NCBI GenBank assembly: GCA_022605405.1
Contig: JABYQQ010000009.1
Coordinates: 558,001-622,000 of the forward strand
Source of the DNA: Earliella scabrosa
Lineage: Eukaryota > Basidiomycota > Agaricomycetes > Polyporales > Polyporaceae
Direction of reading: 5' to 3'
DNA: 64,000 nucleotides
This document shows positions 21,315-33,524 of the stretch, piece by piece (the first letter of the stretch is position 1; every line of letters begins with the position of its first letter). A program made the translations under genes and the position numbers. The notes under the pieces are model-generated. The model was not told the origin of the DNA and ran no database searches. It saw nothing but the letters and a program-made list of their open reading frames with translations.

Positions 21315-22727
21315 CTACCGTGATGGTGCTTGCGGTCGCTGCTGCGAGTAAATGGTCCGTCCTGGATTGTCCGTCATAGCGTTTCGTCCATTTGCTAGTC
21401 TATTCCCATCTTCCAAGTAACCGCTCGCTGGCCCCACCGCCTGCCCTGCTGCCCAACTTTGCGGGGTGCTCGAAGGGTCCGGCGCTGCCAGGCGCATGAG
21501 CGACCGATCGGCAAACGTGCCTCAACAGTTCTACTCACCGTTGTTGGCACTGGCGCTGCTAGCCCTTCGCCCGTTGCGTGCTGAAGAAGCTCCGTTGGCA
21601 TGCGAACCCCGACCACGCGAAGACGCCGCCTCAGCGGCTTCGCGCGCTCGTGTCGACCGATTGCGGATGCGCGCGCTGCTCGCTCTCGCCTCCGTTCCCG
21701 TGGTACTGACCGGAGTTCCTTCGTGAGAGCCATTCGTAGAGGGCGCATTGCTCCATCTGCCTCTGCGATCGCGATGGCGAGAACTGCGGGCTGCACTTGC
21801 GCTCTCGGCAGGAGTGTCTGCGGGGGTGACACTGGCGCTGGCACTCCCGTTCATGCCATTCGTCTGTGCAGGGAGTGACTGCCGACCTTTTGGTGCCGCC
21901 CTGTTGTTCGTGCTGACGGAGACGCTGTTGTTGGGTTGGGTGGGTAGAAATGGTGGGGAAGAAGGTGCCATGGCGGAGATGGCAGGGTCATCTTCTAACA
22001 GCTCGCGCTCCTTTGCAGCGCGAAGCTCCATAGCTGCTGCAATGGATATTGGCTTTGGGACAGTGTCTAAAGACCTGTTCAGCTCGCTGGTACAATGGAT
22101 GTGGAGGGTGACAGACCTCGAAGGAATTTGTACTCTTTACGACTCTCGGTTAAGTTGGCTGCGTGCTTGTCAGTGACGAACTGGAGACCGAACAGCGAAC
22201 TTACACACCCAAGTCACGGTACTGTATATGCTGACGGTTCTCGGATATTGTTTGCTGGTAGCCTGATTCTGCAAGCTTTTTGACAAACTCCTCCTAATGG
22301 GAAACAACAATGAGCGATCAAGATAGTTCGCGGATGTGAGTACCTACAGTAGCCACGGAGAGCATGTAGACCGCCTCTTTCGACATGTGTGGGCCGGACC
22401 CTATGTGCCACGCGCCCGTGTGAGCGTAAAAGAGGGCGTGTGCATGACATACATACCTTCTGCTTGCAGGATGTTGTCCAAACGGTCTTGGGGTATCAAT
22501 GTGTGACCAGGTGTTCGTACACCCAGCTTCCTCCGACCCTTGGCAGAGGACGCGCTGCCTCCCTCCTCCTCAACCTCCGGTTCCATGTCATCATCATCGT
22601 CTTCATCGTCAAGACCTGAGTCCAGCTGATCGACTTCCTCGTCGTCGATCTCAGAGTTGAATCCCGAGTTCGTGCTTGCAAGAGAGTGGCGGCCGTTCCC
22701 AGAGATCGTGGTGAAGGAGAGTGCCAT
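21315..22727 (-). CDS. Histone-fold protein of the Dpb3/POLE4-CHRAC15 (CBF/NF-Y-like) type
   Basis: The start at 22727 gives MALSFTTISGNGRHSLAST, followed by a long acidic run (D/E-rich, residues 25-55). The histone fold follows: HTLIPQDRLDNILQAEG, then after an intron GPHMSKEAVYMLSVATEEF, VKKLAESGYQQTISENRQ, HIQYRDLANLTESRKEYKF and LRDTVPKPISIAAAMELR. The acceptor before GSGPHMSKEA was chosen because it restores helix 2. The C-terminal 200 residues are Ser/Ala/Arg-rich and look disordered. Dpb3/CHRAC subunits pair with a second histone-fold protein in DNA polymerase epsilon or chromatin remodellers. The YRDLAN...FL pattern fits CHRAC15/Dpb3 better than NF-YC; which complex it joins cannot be decided here. 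Confidence 0.8.
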
Positions 22728-23004
22728 ACTGGGTGTCGTAAAGAGTAATCCCTGATAGCGCCGAGTAGGTAAGGGGGAGCGGCGCGTAAAAAGACAAGAG
22801 ATGTGAGCCCGGGAACGTGTACGGAGGGAGTTTACGCGTCAAGATGGAGGTTCGTTCCAAGGACCCATGTTTCATGGGCGTCTGCACATCTAATCTTATC
22901 TAGTACCAGCTCTCTCCCAATCTAATCTAAGAGCCTGGTGACCGCGACCACAAGGCCAGGTAACCTCTCCCTCATCTCTTACGCCGACTTGCAGTAGGCT
23001 AACC

Positions 23005-24688
23005 ATGGGAGACGTCGCGAAGAACGTTCGCAAGCTCGCTGCACTCCCCATCATCAGCATCGAACCGTTCATACGCTCCGACGCTGATGGTGCTGGGAGA
23101 TTATCTGCAGCCGGCGCTGCCCTCCATGCTGCTTGTTCGCAGTACGGGTTCTTCTATCTCGACATATCGTCATATGCGGATCCTTCGGAGCCCGAAGAAC
23201 TGACGCGTCTGGGGCGGGAGTTCTTTGCTCTCCCACAGGAAGAGAAGGATAAGATCTCGTTGTCGAGGGAGGATGGCGCGAGAGGTACGTACGATGTGTA
23301 GCCGCTGTGCGGTCATCACACTACTTACAGTACATTAACCTATCGGGTAATTGTCCTGTTTGTAGGGTATGCACGGCTGAAGGAGAACGTCACCAATGGC
23401 AAGGCGGATAATCACGAAGGAATCGACTTCTACCGACCAGTGGAGAATCCCGACAAGACGAAACCCTTATGGGGTGAGAATCAATGGCCCGCTGTCTCAG
23501 GGTTCAAAGAGAAGTACGAAGCATGGGTGGAGAAAATGAAGAAGCTCGGTCTGATTGTCATGGAGGCGTGCGTCGTCTATCGTTCTTCAAGTACTAGTAC
23601 TTCACCTAACATGTCGCATAGAATGGCTACCGGCCTGGGCATGTCGCCTGAGGAATGGGCACAGCTCCGAAGCCAAGTCGACGACAGCTTCTGGGTAATG
23701 CGCGTAATCGGTACTAATCTGGGCCATTTGCTAAGCTTCGAACGCTATAGTGACCTGAGACTGCAGGGTACCCTCCGTTACCCAACGATTACGACGGGTT
23801 TTCCTGCGGAGCCCATAAAGACTATGGTTGCCTCACGTGCGTGTCATTTTTGTTCACGGCGCGTCTGATAGTACGTGTTGAAACCGGGAGCGTTGTGGGC
23901 CACGCATGCCCAGTGAGGCAGATCTCACTGATCTTTCGACTTGCCTACGATTGTCGGTGTTGGAATAAGGGATTAGCCCCGCCGAGCAGTATCACCTCAC
24001 CTTTTCAGAGGACTGCGACTCTCGGAACTCAGTAACTCACACATAGCATAGGTTCCTTTACGCAGACCCAACACCGGGCGCACTACAAGTCTTCTTGAAT
24101 CAACCGGGTCTCGTCGTCGAGACCGATAGCAGTCTGCCTGCAGAGCACGGCATCGAGGAAGCAGGGTGCTGGATTAACGCGGACCCCATTCCAGGCTGCG
24201 TCGTGTGCAACATAGGCGAGAGTGGGTCGAAGACTGTTCTCAGCCTGAGTACTAGCACTCATCCCTTGCATGTTCAGTGTGGGAGATCTGGTCGAATGGC
24301 CTATACAAGAGTACCCTCCATAGGGTCGTCCACAGAGGGTCTAACTATCGGTACGCGCTTCGAAGCGAACACTGCGCAATGCATGCTGACGAACGGACGT
24401 CTGTGTCGCAGCGTGTCGTAAGTCCAGTTTTGACCATGAGGTTTCACGATCATCGATCGTTCTTGGGCTAATTGTGCTTTCAGTGTTCCCTTCTTCTTCG
24501 AGCCCAATTTTGACGCGCTCGTCGAGCCACTTCCCGCAGCCTTGCGCATTCAAGAGGAGGATCGCAGGGTGCGCAACATCGAGCGGCCTGCCAAGACGTA
24601 CAAATCAGTTGTGTATGGGGAGTTCCTGCTCAACAAGGTCGGGAGCAATTTCGACACAGGCAAAGGTCGATATGATACGGATGAGTGA
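23005..24688 (+). CDS. 2-oxoglutarate/Fe(II)-dependent oxygenase (isopenicillin N synthase-like family)
   Basis: The model starts at 23005 (MGDVAKNVRKLAALPIISIE). The N-terminal DIOX_N region has CSQYGFFYLDISSY and REFFALPQEEKDKISL. The jelly-roll carries GYPPLPNDYDGFSCGAHKDY, where H and D of AHKD are Fe ligands. It continues with ADPTPGALQVFLNQPG, WINADPIPGCVVCNIGE and NGLYKSTLHRVVHRGSNYR. The third Fe ligand is the H of LHRV, and the 2OG-binding RxS follows as RVS. That RVS is built from an exon of only 6 nt (24412-24417) flanked by introns 24351-24411 and 24418-24483, then VPFFFEPNFDALVEPL. All four ligands are present, so the enzyme should be active; the substrate is unknown. Confidence 0.88.
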
Positions 24689-24921
24689 CGGCGTCCAGAG
24701 CAGAAGCTCAAAGCTGAAGCAGGCATGTATGTTTATGTCGCCTAGGAACGGGGTCTCTTGGATACTACATAGTCAATTACGACGGGAGGGGACGGATAGC
24801 GAATAACACCGTCTGTTGCGCGCAACTGTGTGACCTCCGCGATCAGAGACGGGATGCCCTCTATTGGACATCGAGTACTAGTACAAGCTCTGCTGACGTC
24901 TGCATCTATCCATCCCCAGAT

Positions 24922-26522
24922 TCAAGACAACGACGCGCCGACAAAGTTCGGCGCAAGACATACACCGTCCTTCGTCCGAATCTTGTGCACCTTCTTCGTC
25001 GCAGGGTCAACCCACGCCGCTTCGCGAGTCTCGAGCGTGGTAAATCCGGGCTGGATGGTCTCGAATATCTTCTTTTTGGGGTTCAACTGCGATAGTGGCT
25101 GCCAGTCTGCGCGCGGAAGATCAACACATTGGATGTCAGAGTAGCGCCATGTGCGCAGAAACCTACCTTCAAAACCCTCGAAGAAGATGCGCTCGCCCAC
25201 TTTTGATCCGGGAGGGGGCTGGACCAACTCAATACCCGCGTCCTTGCCGTCTTTATGTGTTGCCTAGGGTGAGACGTCGACGTGAGATCGTGGATCATGC
25301 AATATGAGTGCCACTCACGCAGAGCACCATCGCAAAGCTCTTCACTCCACGCATGTTTGCAGGCTTCAAGTTGCACTATACGATGCCAATGAGACAGCAT
25401 ACAGAGATGGGTATGACGACCTGCTTACCACACCGACAAGGTATTTGTCTCGCATCTGCTCTATAGGAATGTAGTTCACGAGACCAGAAACAACCGTTCG
25501 TGGGCCAGTTTCCTCGCCGAAATCGATTTGCTGGACGAATGCTCTGTAAGCAACGAGGTTACACAGCATCCGGACGGCAATGAACTCACCTCAACATAGA
25601 GACCGTCCGCATCGGGATGCTTCTTGACTGCAGATGCGTGTGAGCTAAGCGAAGAAACGCTATGTGACGCACGTACTATCGACGATATGACCAACGCGCA
25701 GGTCGATCATGGACGGCACGGGCTCGCCCGCATCCTCCGCCGGGGCAGCTTTCTTCTCTGCAGGCTTGGGCTCCTTCGCTTTCTTGTCCTTCTTCTGCGT
25801 CTTGCCCTCCTTTTCCGCGCCCTCGGCCGCCTTCTCACCCTGCTCTCCCTTTTGTGCCTTTACCGGCTTGTCTCCCTTCGCCGGCTTGTCCGCCTTCTCA
25901 GCTTTGGGTGCAGCGGTAGCAGCCGCCTTGTCACCCTCGGCCTTCGCGGCGGGCGCCTTCTCTTTCTTCTGCTTTGGAGGATCGGCCTTGCGCTCAAGAT
26001 GTGGTGCGTTCTCAAGGTCAAATGCCACAGTAGAGAAGGCCGGGGTGAGGACCTCTGCGGCTTTGCGGACCGATGGGCGATTCTGGACATGGTCGAAGTA
26101 GCGGGTGATGGCGGGGTGAGAGTAGTATTGTGCTGGCTGCAGTTGTGACTATGGAGACCCGCGTGAGTAATCATATGCGGGTATGCATGACTGGAAGACA
26201 TACGAGCGCTGGGTGCAGAGCTCCGTAGAGAGCAACATCTGCGGCGGTGAAGTAATTGCTCACGAGATACGTGCGGGGAACTAGAGATGCTTCAAGATCC
26301 TGTTTCATGTCAAGCCCCGCAGCCCCCGACCGCGACGACCACACGCACCTTGAAGTTCTCCGGCTTCGCGACGTCTCCTTGTGCGACCTTGCCAATCCAC
26401 TCCGCAACCTCAGCCTTGTCCTTCTCGGACTTGCCGAAGTCTTCGCTGCCGTCCTGGACTGCGCTGGTGACAAGATCTTTGAGGGGAGATGGGAGCTTTG
26501 CGAGAGCAGCCTGGACGGACAT
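24922..26522 (-). CDS. Arc1/AIMP1-like tRNA-binding cofactor (GST-like N-domain plus EMAPII-type OB fold)
   Basis: The start at 26522 gives MSVQAALAKLPSPLKDLVTS. The first 130 residues resemble the GST C-terminal fold of Arc1/AIMP proteins, with LVPRTYLVSNYFTAADVALY. A Lys/Ala/Pro-rich linker of about 100 residues (KPEKADKPAKGDKP-like) follows and is typical of tRNA-tethering segments. The C-terminal tRNA-binding domain has SMIDLRVGHIVD, KKHPDADGLYVEQIDFGE, RTVVSGLVNYIPIEQM, LKPANMRGVKSFAMVL, ELVQPPPGSKVGERI and QLNPKKKIFETIQPG. It matches the EMAPII module that stimulates methionyl- and glutamyl-tRNA synthetases in the cytosol. Five to six introns are inferred. It is divergent from the mitochondrial uL6 gene at 220 bases. 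Confidence 0.9.
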
Positions 26523-26742
26523 TTTTCTGAGCAGCAGACGAGCGTGGAGATAGGATCGATGGGCGGAAAGGTGCTGCACCCAGCCCCGAGTCAAGACCGT
26601 CATTTTGGGAGGTCCCTCACGTGCACGCGTCGTACCGCGTTCTGTGACTCCTTCCTCGTCACGCTTGCGCGTCACGGTCACCCCCGAGCCTGGCGCGAAA
26701 TTCCCGAGTCGCTGTCCGCGCAAACGGTCACAGTCGCCAGCT

Positions 26743-27452
26743 ATGCTCTCCCGGTGGCAGGCGGGGGCCCGCCACACCCTCCGCTCCTTCTCATCGTCTG
26801 CGCCGTCATGCGCGGGCATAGTCTCCAACATTGGCAAGAAGCCCATCGTCTATCCTCCCTCTGTCACGCTCTCCCCCTCGCCGACCGCCATCTCTGTCAA
26901 GGGTCCACTGGGCGAGACCTCCATCCCCCTCATGCCTTTCGTGCAACTTGATCATTCCACACCAAACACGCTCGCCGTCACTGTGCAGGAGCCCAAGCAG
27001 AGGAAACAGCGCGCCATGTGGGGGCTTACACGAACACTCATCGAGAATGCCATCATCGGTATGACACAAGGATTCACCACCCCCGTCTACCTCGTTGGAG
27101 TGGGATACCGTGCAGCGCTAGAGGAAGACCCGCGCGGGAAGGGAGACGGACGGAGTGGACAGCGTTTGAACATGAAGCTGGGATTCTCGCACCCTGTGTT
27201 CGTGTCCATCCCGGAACATATCAAGGTGGCGGTCCCGCTGCCTACCAAAATCGTCCTCAGCTGCACGGACAAGCACCAGCTGGGTTTGTTTGCGGCAGAG
27301 ATACGGCGATGGAGGCCACCAGAACCGTACAAGGGCAAGGTACGTCTAGGTATGCCGTCTTCGTGGTGTGACTGGCTCACGTTCTCGGAACGTCGTAGGG
27401 TATCATTGTTGGCAACGAGAGGATACGGATGAAGACTGTGAAGAAGAAGTAG
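26743..27452 (+). CDS. Mitochondrial large ribosomal subunit protein uL6m
   Basis: The ATG at 26743 gives MLSRWQAGARHTLRSFSSSA, an Arg/Ser-rich mitochondrial presequence. The L6 fold follows: IGKKPIVYPPSVTLSPSPTA, VKGPLGETSIPL, RAMWGLTRTLIENAIIGMTQ, TTPVYLVGVGYRAALEE, LNMKLGFSHPVFVSIPEHIK and IRRWRPPEPYKGKG. One intron near 27340-27398 precedes the last exon, whose end IVGNERIRMKTVKKK keeps the basic tail. Length (about 218 residues) fits. Upstream in-frame codons exist but would bury the presequence, so this start is preferred. Confidence 0.93.
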
Positions 27453-28105
27453 ACATGTCGCTGCTCTGCTCTCGCTATGTTACTTGCCTTCGTAATCCGC
27501 ATGTTGCTCTCGATCCTACCATGCCACTGCGTGATGGCTCAGGTCCGGGAGTTGACCTGCCTTACAGGTCCTCTTGAACAATTCTCCCAGATCATGGTTG
27601 TATGCTTCCAAGGCGCGCTCAAATCCCGAATGACCATTCACAGAGATTTCTCCACTCGTGTTGCCCGCACAACCCCCGTGACGTGTGTTGGAAGTAAGTT
27701 TACGCGGGACTTCGCTCTCGTCGAAAGTCAATACTCACTAGTAACTAGTCAGTGATTTTGCACTACCATATCTCGGGTCTCGGCATTCCTCCCTCGGAAC
27801 TCAGTACGCGACGAGGTGTGAAAGCGTGCCTTGCTCTACTGGCGACTGCATGCGCACAGCGACATCATTTTTGAACTTGTCATGTCACCGGCGGCGCAAA
27901 TAACCCGGACTAGCGAAGCCGGTTCCCTTCATGGAAGCGCAGACTTCAAAGTTTCTAGCATACGTCGCAGTCGATGTCAGAGCCTCGTGTAATAGATATC
28001 ACCCAGTTCCAGACAGACGGGTCGCGTCCCGCCCTCTCTCCCCCTCCTCCCCCTCGCTCTCTCTCCTTCCTCATATCCGCTCTCCCCTTCTTGACACAAT
28101 CTAGC
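27453..28105. other. Intergenic, no gene supported
   Basis: About 650 bases between two plus-strand genes. A CT-rich tract at 28030-28080 directly precedes the DUF6534 gene and probably belongs to its promoter or 5' UTR. Confidence 0.5.
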
Positions 28106-30287
28106 ATGTGGTGGCCGACGGTGTCCGACGCGGTCTCTTCAAGTAACACCCTGGGTGTGTTGCTCATCGCCACTGTCATTGCTGCAATGTGCGTCACCCG
28201 GTACGGATCCCAGACTCGGCTTGTGCTAATCTTTAAATTTGTGCGAATGCAGGTTGTATGGTGTCACAGTCCTTCAGGGAGTGCAATACTACGACCGATT
28301 CTATAATGATTCTGGAGTGTCGAAGTTCCTTGTGAGTACTGCCGGATCTGCTGTAGGCCCCACATTTACGACTTCTGCGGTCAGGTGCTTGTGCTTGGGT
28401 ATGTATAAGATATGCATGTCTATTGTATTCTCACGTTTCGAATCGTGGTACAGGGTGTTCGAGACGATGACGATTGCTATGGAGATTCACGCGCTGTACA
28501 ACTACGCTGTCGCCCATGCTGACAGCACATTTGCTACTATCTCTATTCCTTCGTACGTGGTGTCTTCCCATCTGTCGGTCCTTGTGGCACACGCTGACTG
28601 CCCGTCAGGAGCCTCTCACTGGAGTATTCGTTTGCTGTGAGGCCCCGCCTAGGCATTGCTCAATACCGTTCACTAACTTCCAGACGATACAGTATGCAAC
28701 TGTATTTTTGGTACAAATGTACGTGTATGCCGCTCGGTCATGGTACGCCTGTCGCTCACACGAATGCGCAGGTTCTATGCGGTGCGGATTCAACAGCGTG
28801 CGTATCCTCGATGCGAAGTTCCTGCAGTACAGCTGTTGACCAGGCGTGCACGGTACAGTACGCAGACAATGTTGGTGGTTGGCAATCATTACCGTAAGTC
28901 TCAATTGTAGGTACTCGTAGGCTTGACTGACCGCCTGTCTAGGGCATCCTCGCCACCGCAGCTATCGGTATGAACAGAGACGTTTACGACGATGATCATT
29001 GTCTAACTAATTCGCTTAGGGACGGGGCTTGGTTGAGTGGTTTACTCATTGAATGCATATTCGTGATTGCTGGTTCTAATGTATGCTACCGTCGCAGCCG
29101 CCACGGTCAAAGAGTAAGTGCATTTTGCCCTCGTCGCCCGAAGGAGACTGATACTCGGTCCAGCTCCCAATATGGCTCACCTGGCCCCAGCTTCGTCAAT
29201 GTGAGTATAGATCTATCTGGCATGCGCTCTTAGCTGACTGTGCATCACAGATCATCTCGACTACGAGCGCAGGACTGCAGATTGGCACCGATCTGCTCAT
29301 TGTGTTTTCGCTCTACTGGCTGAATAAGACTTATACCGGCGACCACAAGTAGCAGTCCTTTGCTCTTCCCTCTGGGATGTCCCTGCTAACCTCCATGCAT
29401 ACGTTCTGTAGCAGGGGCGCATTTAGTCAGTTCTTTGTCTCCGCGATCAATCGTGGGGTGTTCTCTACGTACGTTCGCCTCACACTGTTGAGCTTGTGAC
29501 TTTACTGAATCCCCCATACCACTTCAGGGCACTGCAGATCGCTACTACAGTGACTGTGAGGTTCAACTTCCATTCTCGGCGTAGTATCACTCCTGATGCC
29601 GAGCCCAGTACTTCGCCCTGCGCCCGCGACTTGTATGGTTGTCCTTCCACATGGCCAGCAGCAAAGGTCCGTCCGTAGTCTTCTCCCACCTTCCCGAGTT
29701 CGACTCGTTCCTGATCAGCCTCTCTTTCCTGCAGTGCACGCTATTTCTCTTCTTTCCACGTGAGGCATCGTACTCTGCTTGGCATCTCGTGTATCCTCAA
29801 TGTATCGTGTCCTCGTGATTTTGCTCGCAGGTTGAACAGCAGGACGGCGCGAGATGGTGTTGGGCACGATCCCGAGATTTACGATGCTAGGGTCAGGGAG
29901 CGCCTTGAGAGGGAGCTCGGTGGGGTACGTCATTCTTGGTTCCTTTGCTCTGCCATTCGAAGGGCGACTGACCGAGGCAAACCGTTCATAGGGGGCATTC
30001 GGCACTCGTCTCGAGTCACCGCCGAACCTTCCGGTACGTTCGACTCATGCTACCCCTCACGTACCGCTAAGTAATGTACACGATAACCTAGTCGATTGCC
30101 TACGGTCTCCCGCGCAGCCCAAGTTCCTGGTTCACGAACACCAAGTCGACCGAGGGTGCGCTGGACTCGTGCGCGCCGAGCTACCACGCGCGCTCTATCA
30201 CAGCTGTCGATGGTGCATCAGGTATGTAGGTCGTCGTCTCGTATTCTTTCTGGTGCATGAGGCCTATCTGATTGTGCAGAGCGGTAG
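28106..30287 (+). CDS. DUF6534-type multi-pass membrane protein
   Basis: The gene has at least fourteen small exons. The preferred start at 28106 gives MWWPTVSDAVSSSNTLGVLL; an in-frame ATG at 27974 would add 44 residues. Family features in order: LYGVTVLQGVQYYDRF after the first membrane helix, ETMTIAMEIHALYNYAV, YATVFLVQMFYAVRIQQ, CWWLAIITGILATAAIGTGL, ISTTSAGLQIGTDLLIVFSL, YWLNKTYTGDH, FVSAINRGVFSTALQIATT and LLSTLNSRTARDGVGHD. The last exon gives VDGASER and stop at 30285-30287. Two consecutive exons of 12 nt (29020-29031) and 16 nt (29098-29113) are needed to build IGTGLAATVKDSQYG. These seven-helix proteins are expanded in agaricomycetes and have no established function. Confidence 0.82.
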
Positions 30288-31629
30288 GGAATGGCCCGTG
30301 GGCGTCCTTCTCGACACTGGAATACCCGTCTTCATGTTGAGGTTACGATTTTGAGTTGTCTCCGTCTTCGACACCGAGTCGATCATATGCATTTGCTTTC
30401 ATTCGCGCATGGACTGTTCTTGTACACCGGACTCCAAATATGATGTTAGCACATTGATATTCAATCTGCCCACGCAAATCTGGGCGGCCCTCATGAACGT
30501 CAAGCCAATTGAAGGTATAGAAGGAGTGTTGGGTGAGACAAGTTCCTACCGTAGGTTCTCTTGGGCCCTCCTGTTGCCCACATCCGTCTAAGTAAGTCGT
30601 GTCCGCCGGATAATATCATGTTGATATCATGCGAGGACGCCGAGGAGTACTGCTGTCGGCGGAGAAAGCTCGGAACGACACATCCTGACACCCCTGTAAG
30701 GAACGTGGGAGATCAACTGGGGTTCTCTCGGCCCGAGGCTGGTGGCGTTCGATAATGGACTGTCTTGTTTTGGAAGGTCTACAAGTTTTGAGCGCTTGGA
30801 ACACAAGGTCGACAAGCTTATGTTGGAAGTCATTCGGGCTCGGAGAAAGCAAAAAGGCTCGCAAATAGCCGTGGGTATGTGCATTATGCAAATCATTGTG
30901 AGTGGGCATGTGGCGTTTACGTCTGGAGTCTCGGGAATGAGATCAAGCTGAAAGACGTCCTGACTCCGCATTGGCTGCCAGCTGCAACGGCCCTGCGGGC
31001 AGAAGTCACTGCCTCGAGGATCGCGCGAGGACCCGTAGCAACGCGCGGCCACCGCACGACTGTCTATGGCTGTGAGGTTACGGCCACCAAGCGACATCGT
31101 TGAATCTTAAGTCTTTGTGTGCGCGGCGAACGGGTATGCTCAGCCAGATTATGCCGCCCGCGCGCACTGTGATCGGGGTTGTCGGAACAGTGTCGCCGTA
31201 GTTCTAGACCACCAGACCATATCCGTTGTGGCCCATTGCATTGCATGAACAACAACAAGCCAAGGGTCACTGCTGGACAAGCACAATGTCCGAGGAACTC
31301 GTTCGGTGGACGCGATGGTGACCCGCGCGCGTCTGGCGGGTAAGACTACAAGGTTGCCATGTCGGGACAAGGTTTGTCATCGGAGGGAGGCCGAGGGGGC
31401 CGGAGCGCGTCGGCGACATGATGATGACGCGCGCGGGGTGAGCGGCTCGATGGGTAAGTCATCATCGGGATGATGCACTCGCTCCCGATATGCTTTTCGG
31501 ACATGCCAGACATGGCTCCTCATCCGCCCCTGCCCTCTTCTTCAACCCATTCGCCTCGTTCTCTTCCCCAGCTTCCCCTTCTCTCCCCTCCCCGCAAGTC
31601 CATCTCCAGATTAACGCACGCGCACCGAC
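30288..31629. other. Intergenic, no gene supported
   Basis: About 1.3 kb. A 156-codon minus-strand frame at 30627-31097 and shorter plus-strand frames show no recognisable motif or clear splice sites. The last 200 bases include a GC-rich stretch and a CT-rich run that are probably the promoter and 5' UTR of the Sec14 gene. Confidence 0.45.
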
Positions 31630-33134
31630 ATGGCCCCCAGAGACAAAGAAACGATCCTCAAGGAGTTCCGCAAGGAGCTTGTGCAGGATGGCGTGCTGCA
31701 CGAGGGCGATAGCATCGGCACGGACGACGAGACGCTCCTGTAAGTCACTTCCCCTGCCGATCCTGCATACACCCATGTATGTGCTCATCCATGCATGAAG
31801 CCGTTTTCTGCGAGCGCGCAACTTCAATGTGAAACAGTCTTCGCTCATGTGGAAAAATTGCCAACAGTGGCGAAGCACCGTCGAAGGCGTTGGCATCGAC
31901 GAGCTTTACCGCAAGATTGACCCCTTCGACGTACGTCATACTCGCCTAGTGTCAGGTAACCACCAGTTGTACACCACCCTCTGTAGTACCCTGAACGAGA
32001 CCATGTCTTTGATTGCTGGCCACTGTACTTCCACAAGGTACTTTCCCCCTTCTTTTCTCAGCATACACCATGCTCACACGCGTCGTGTGACCTCTAGACG
32101 GATAAGGTTGGCATTTACCAAAAGAACTCCAGAGATTTCCCAGTAGCTCACACCGCCCAAATAGGAAGGCCACCCTCTCAACTTCCATCATTTTGGCGGC
32201 ATCAACCTGGACAAACTGCAGAAAAAGATGACGCTTGAGCGTTTCTGGCAGACCGTCGTCGTCAATTGCGAAGCGCTCCCGAGGGAGGTTCTCCCCGCCG
32301 CCTCCGAAGCTGCAGGCAAGCGCGTGTTGGGCACGTTTGTCGTCGCCGACCTCTCGGGCTTTGGGTTGGTTCTTGTGATTCTTCTCACACGCTACCGCGT
32401 TCTGAACATGTGTCTACAGCATTTCCCAGTTCTGGCAGATGAAGGACTTCGCACGCAGTTCGTTCCAAGTCTCCCAGGACTATTTCCCCGAGACGTAAGT
32501 ATTTTTCAGTACTGCACCAGCATACAGCGACTAATGCGTGTCCTACAGTGTGGCACGTCTCGCGATCGTGAACGCGCCCCGTGGGTTCTCTGCCATCTGG
32601 AACGTGATGAAGCCCTGGATTGCGAAGGAGACCGCAGCCAAGGTCACCATCATGGGCTCCGACTACAAGTCGAAGCTTCTGGAATTCATCGACGAGGAAG
32701 CCCTCCCTGCGCGCCTTGGCGGCAAGTGTACGTGCGACGGCCTTGGGGGTTGCATGAAGAGCAACGCTGGTCCATGGATGCACAAGAGGAAGGAGAGAAG
32801 AGAAGCTTGGCTCAACGGCGAGCGCGAGACAATCGCCATCTTGCCTGGGGAGCTTCATGGAACCGCCCCTGTCCGCTCCGAAAAGCTGAGCGACGAGGTC
32901 GCTGATGCCACCGTTCGCCCCAGTTCCTCCGGTACGAGCGCGTCCGACAGCTCGTCAGTGGAAACGTCCTCCATCGCTACACCTCCGTCGAGCGATCATG
33001 GAGAGCATCAAGGGGATGCATCGCCCCAGAAGAATAGCGTCGAGGTCACTATGCGCGACGTCTACCAATCTGAGACCACCCGGGTGCAAACAGGGGATCT
33101 CCACAAAGAGAGGACGAGTATCGCTGCGTCGTAG
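31630..33134 (+). CDS. Sec14-type phosphatidylinositol/phosphatidylcholine transfer protein (CRAL-TRIO)
   Basis: The start gives MAPRDKETILKEFRKELVQD. The CRAL-TRIO N region has DDETLLRFLRARNFNVKQSS and RSTVEGVGIDELYRKIDPFD. The lipid-binding part has the conserved block ...YFHKTDKEGHPLNFHHFGG. The residues TDK come from a 9-nt exon (32098-32106). Further motifs are KRVLGTFVVADLSGFGL, RLAIVNAPRGFSAIWNVMK, KVTIMGSDYKSKLLEF and EEALPARLGGKCTCDGLGG, the last matching the Sec14 xLPxxLGG signature. A Ser/Thr-rich tail of about 100 residues follows. Such proteins move phosphatidylinositol between membranes and support Golgi and plasma-membrane lipid signalling. Confidence 0.92.
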
Positions 33135-33524
33135 ATGATGTGCTTGTCTGGGCAGACATGTGGCCTGTACAGTAGTATTCTATTCGCGCGAGGGTCTGTA
33201 TCGCATTGCTCTCTTGTAATTTCTCTGTATCGCTACAGCTCTCCACAATCAGTTAACTTTTAACTTATACCGTGTGTGCGCTTTTGATTTGTTTCTTCCT
33301 CGCGATGAAGTGTATGAAACATCGTCGTAGGAGACTGGAGTGTGTGCCCGTGTGTCACCGCGCCCAAGTACAGGCTAACCCCAACCACCCAAAACGGAAC
33401 CCTAAGCGTCGCAACTGGCCGAGCGCCACTGACCCGAGCGCGGCGGTACGCCGTGCTCAACGTCGCGAACGACATCATCTACAAGGCTCCTATAGCCACC
33501 ATCTCACCTTTCTCTTCGTTCGCC
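33135..33524. other. Short intergenic region before V-ATPase subunit c gene
   Basis: About 390 bases, probably the 3' UTR of the Sec14 gene and the promoter of the proteolipid gene. No separate feature was seen. Confidence 0.5.

Noticed and set aside
28970..29113. Unspliced reading of the DUF6534 region as the main coding sequence
   Set aside because: It fits the family less well than the two-micro-exon model and leads to an early stop downstream.
30627..31097. 156-codon minus-strand open frame between DUF6534 and Sec14 genes
   Set aside because: No recognisable motif, mixed composition and no supporting splice structure; most likely chance.
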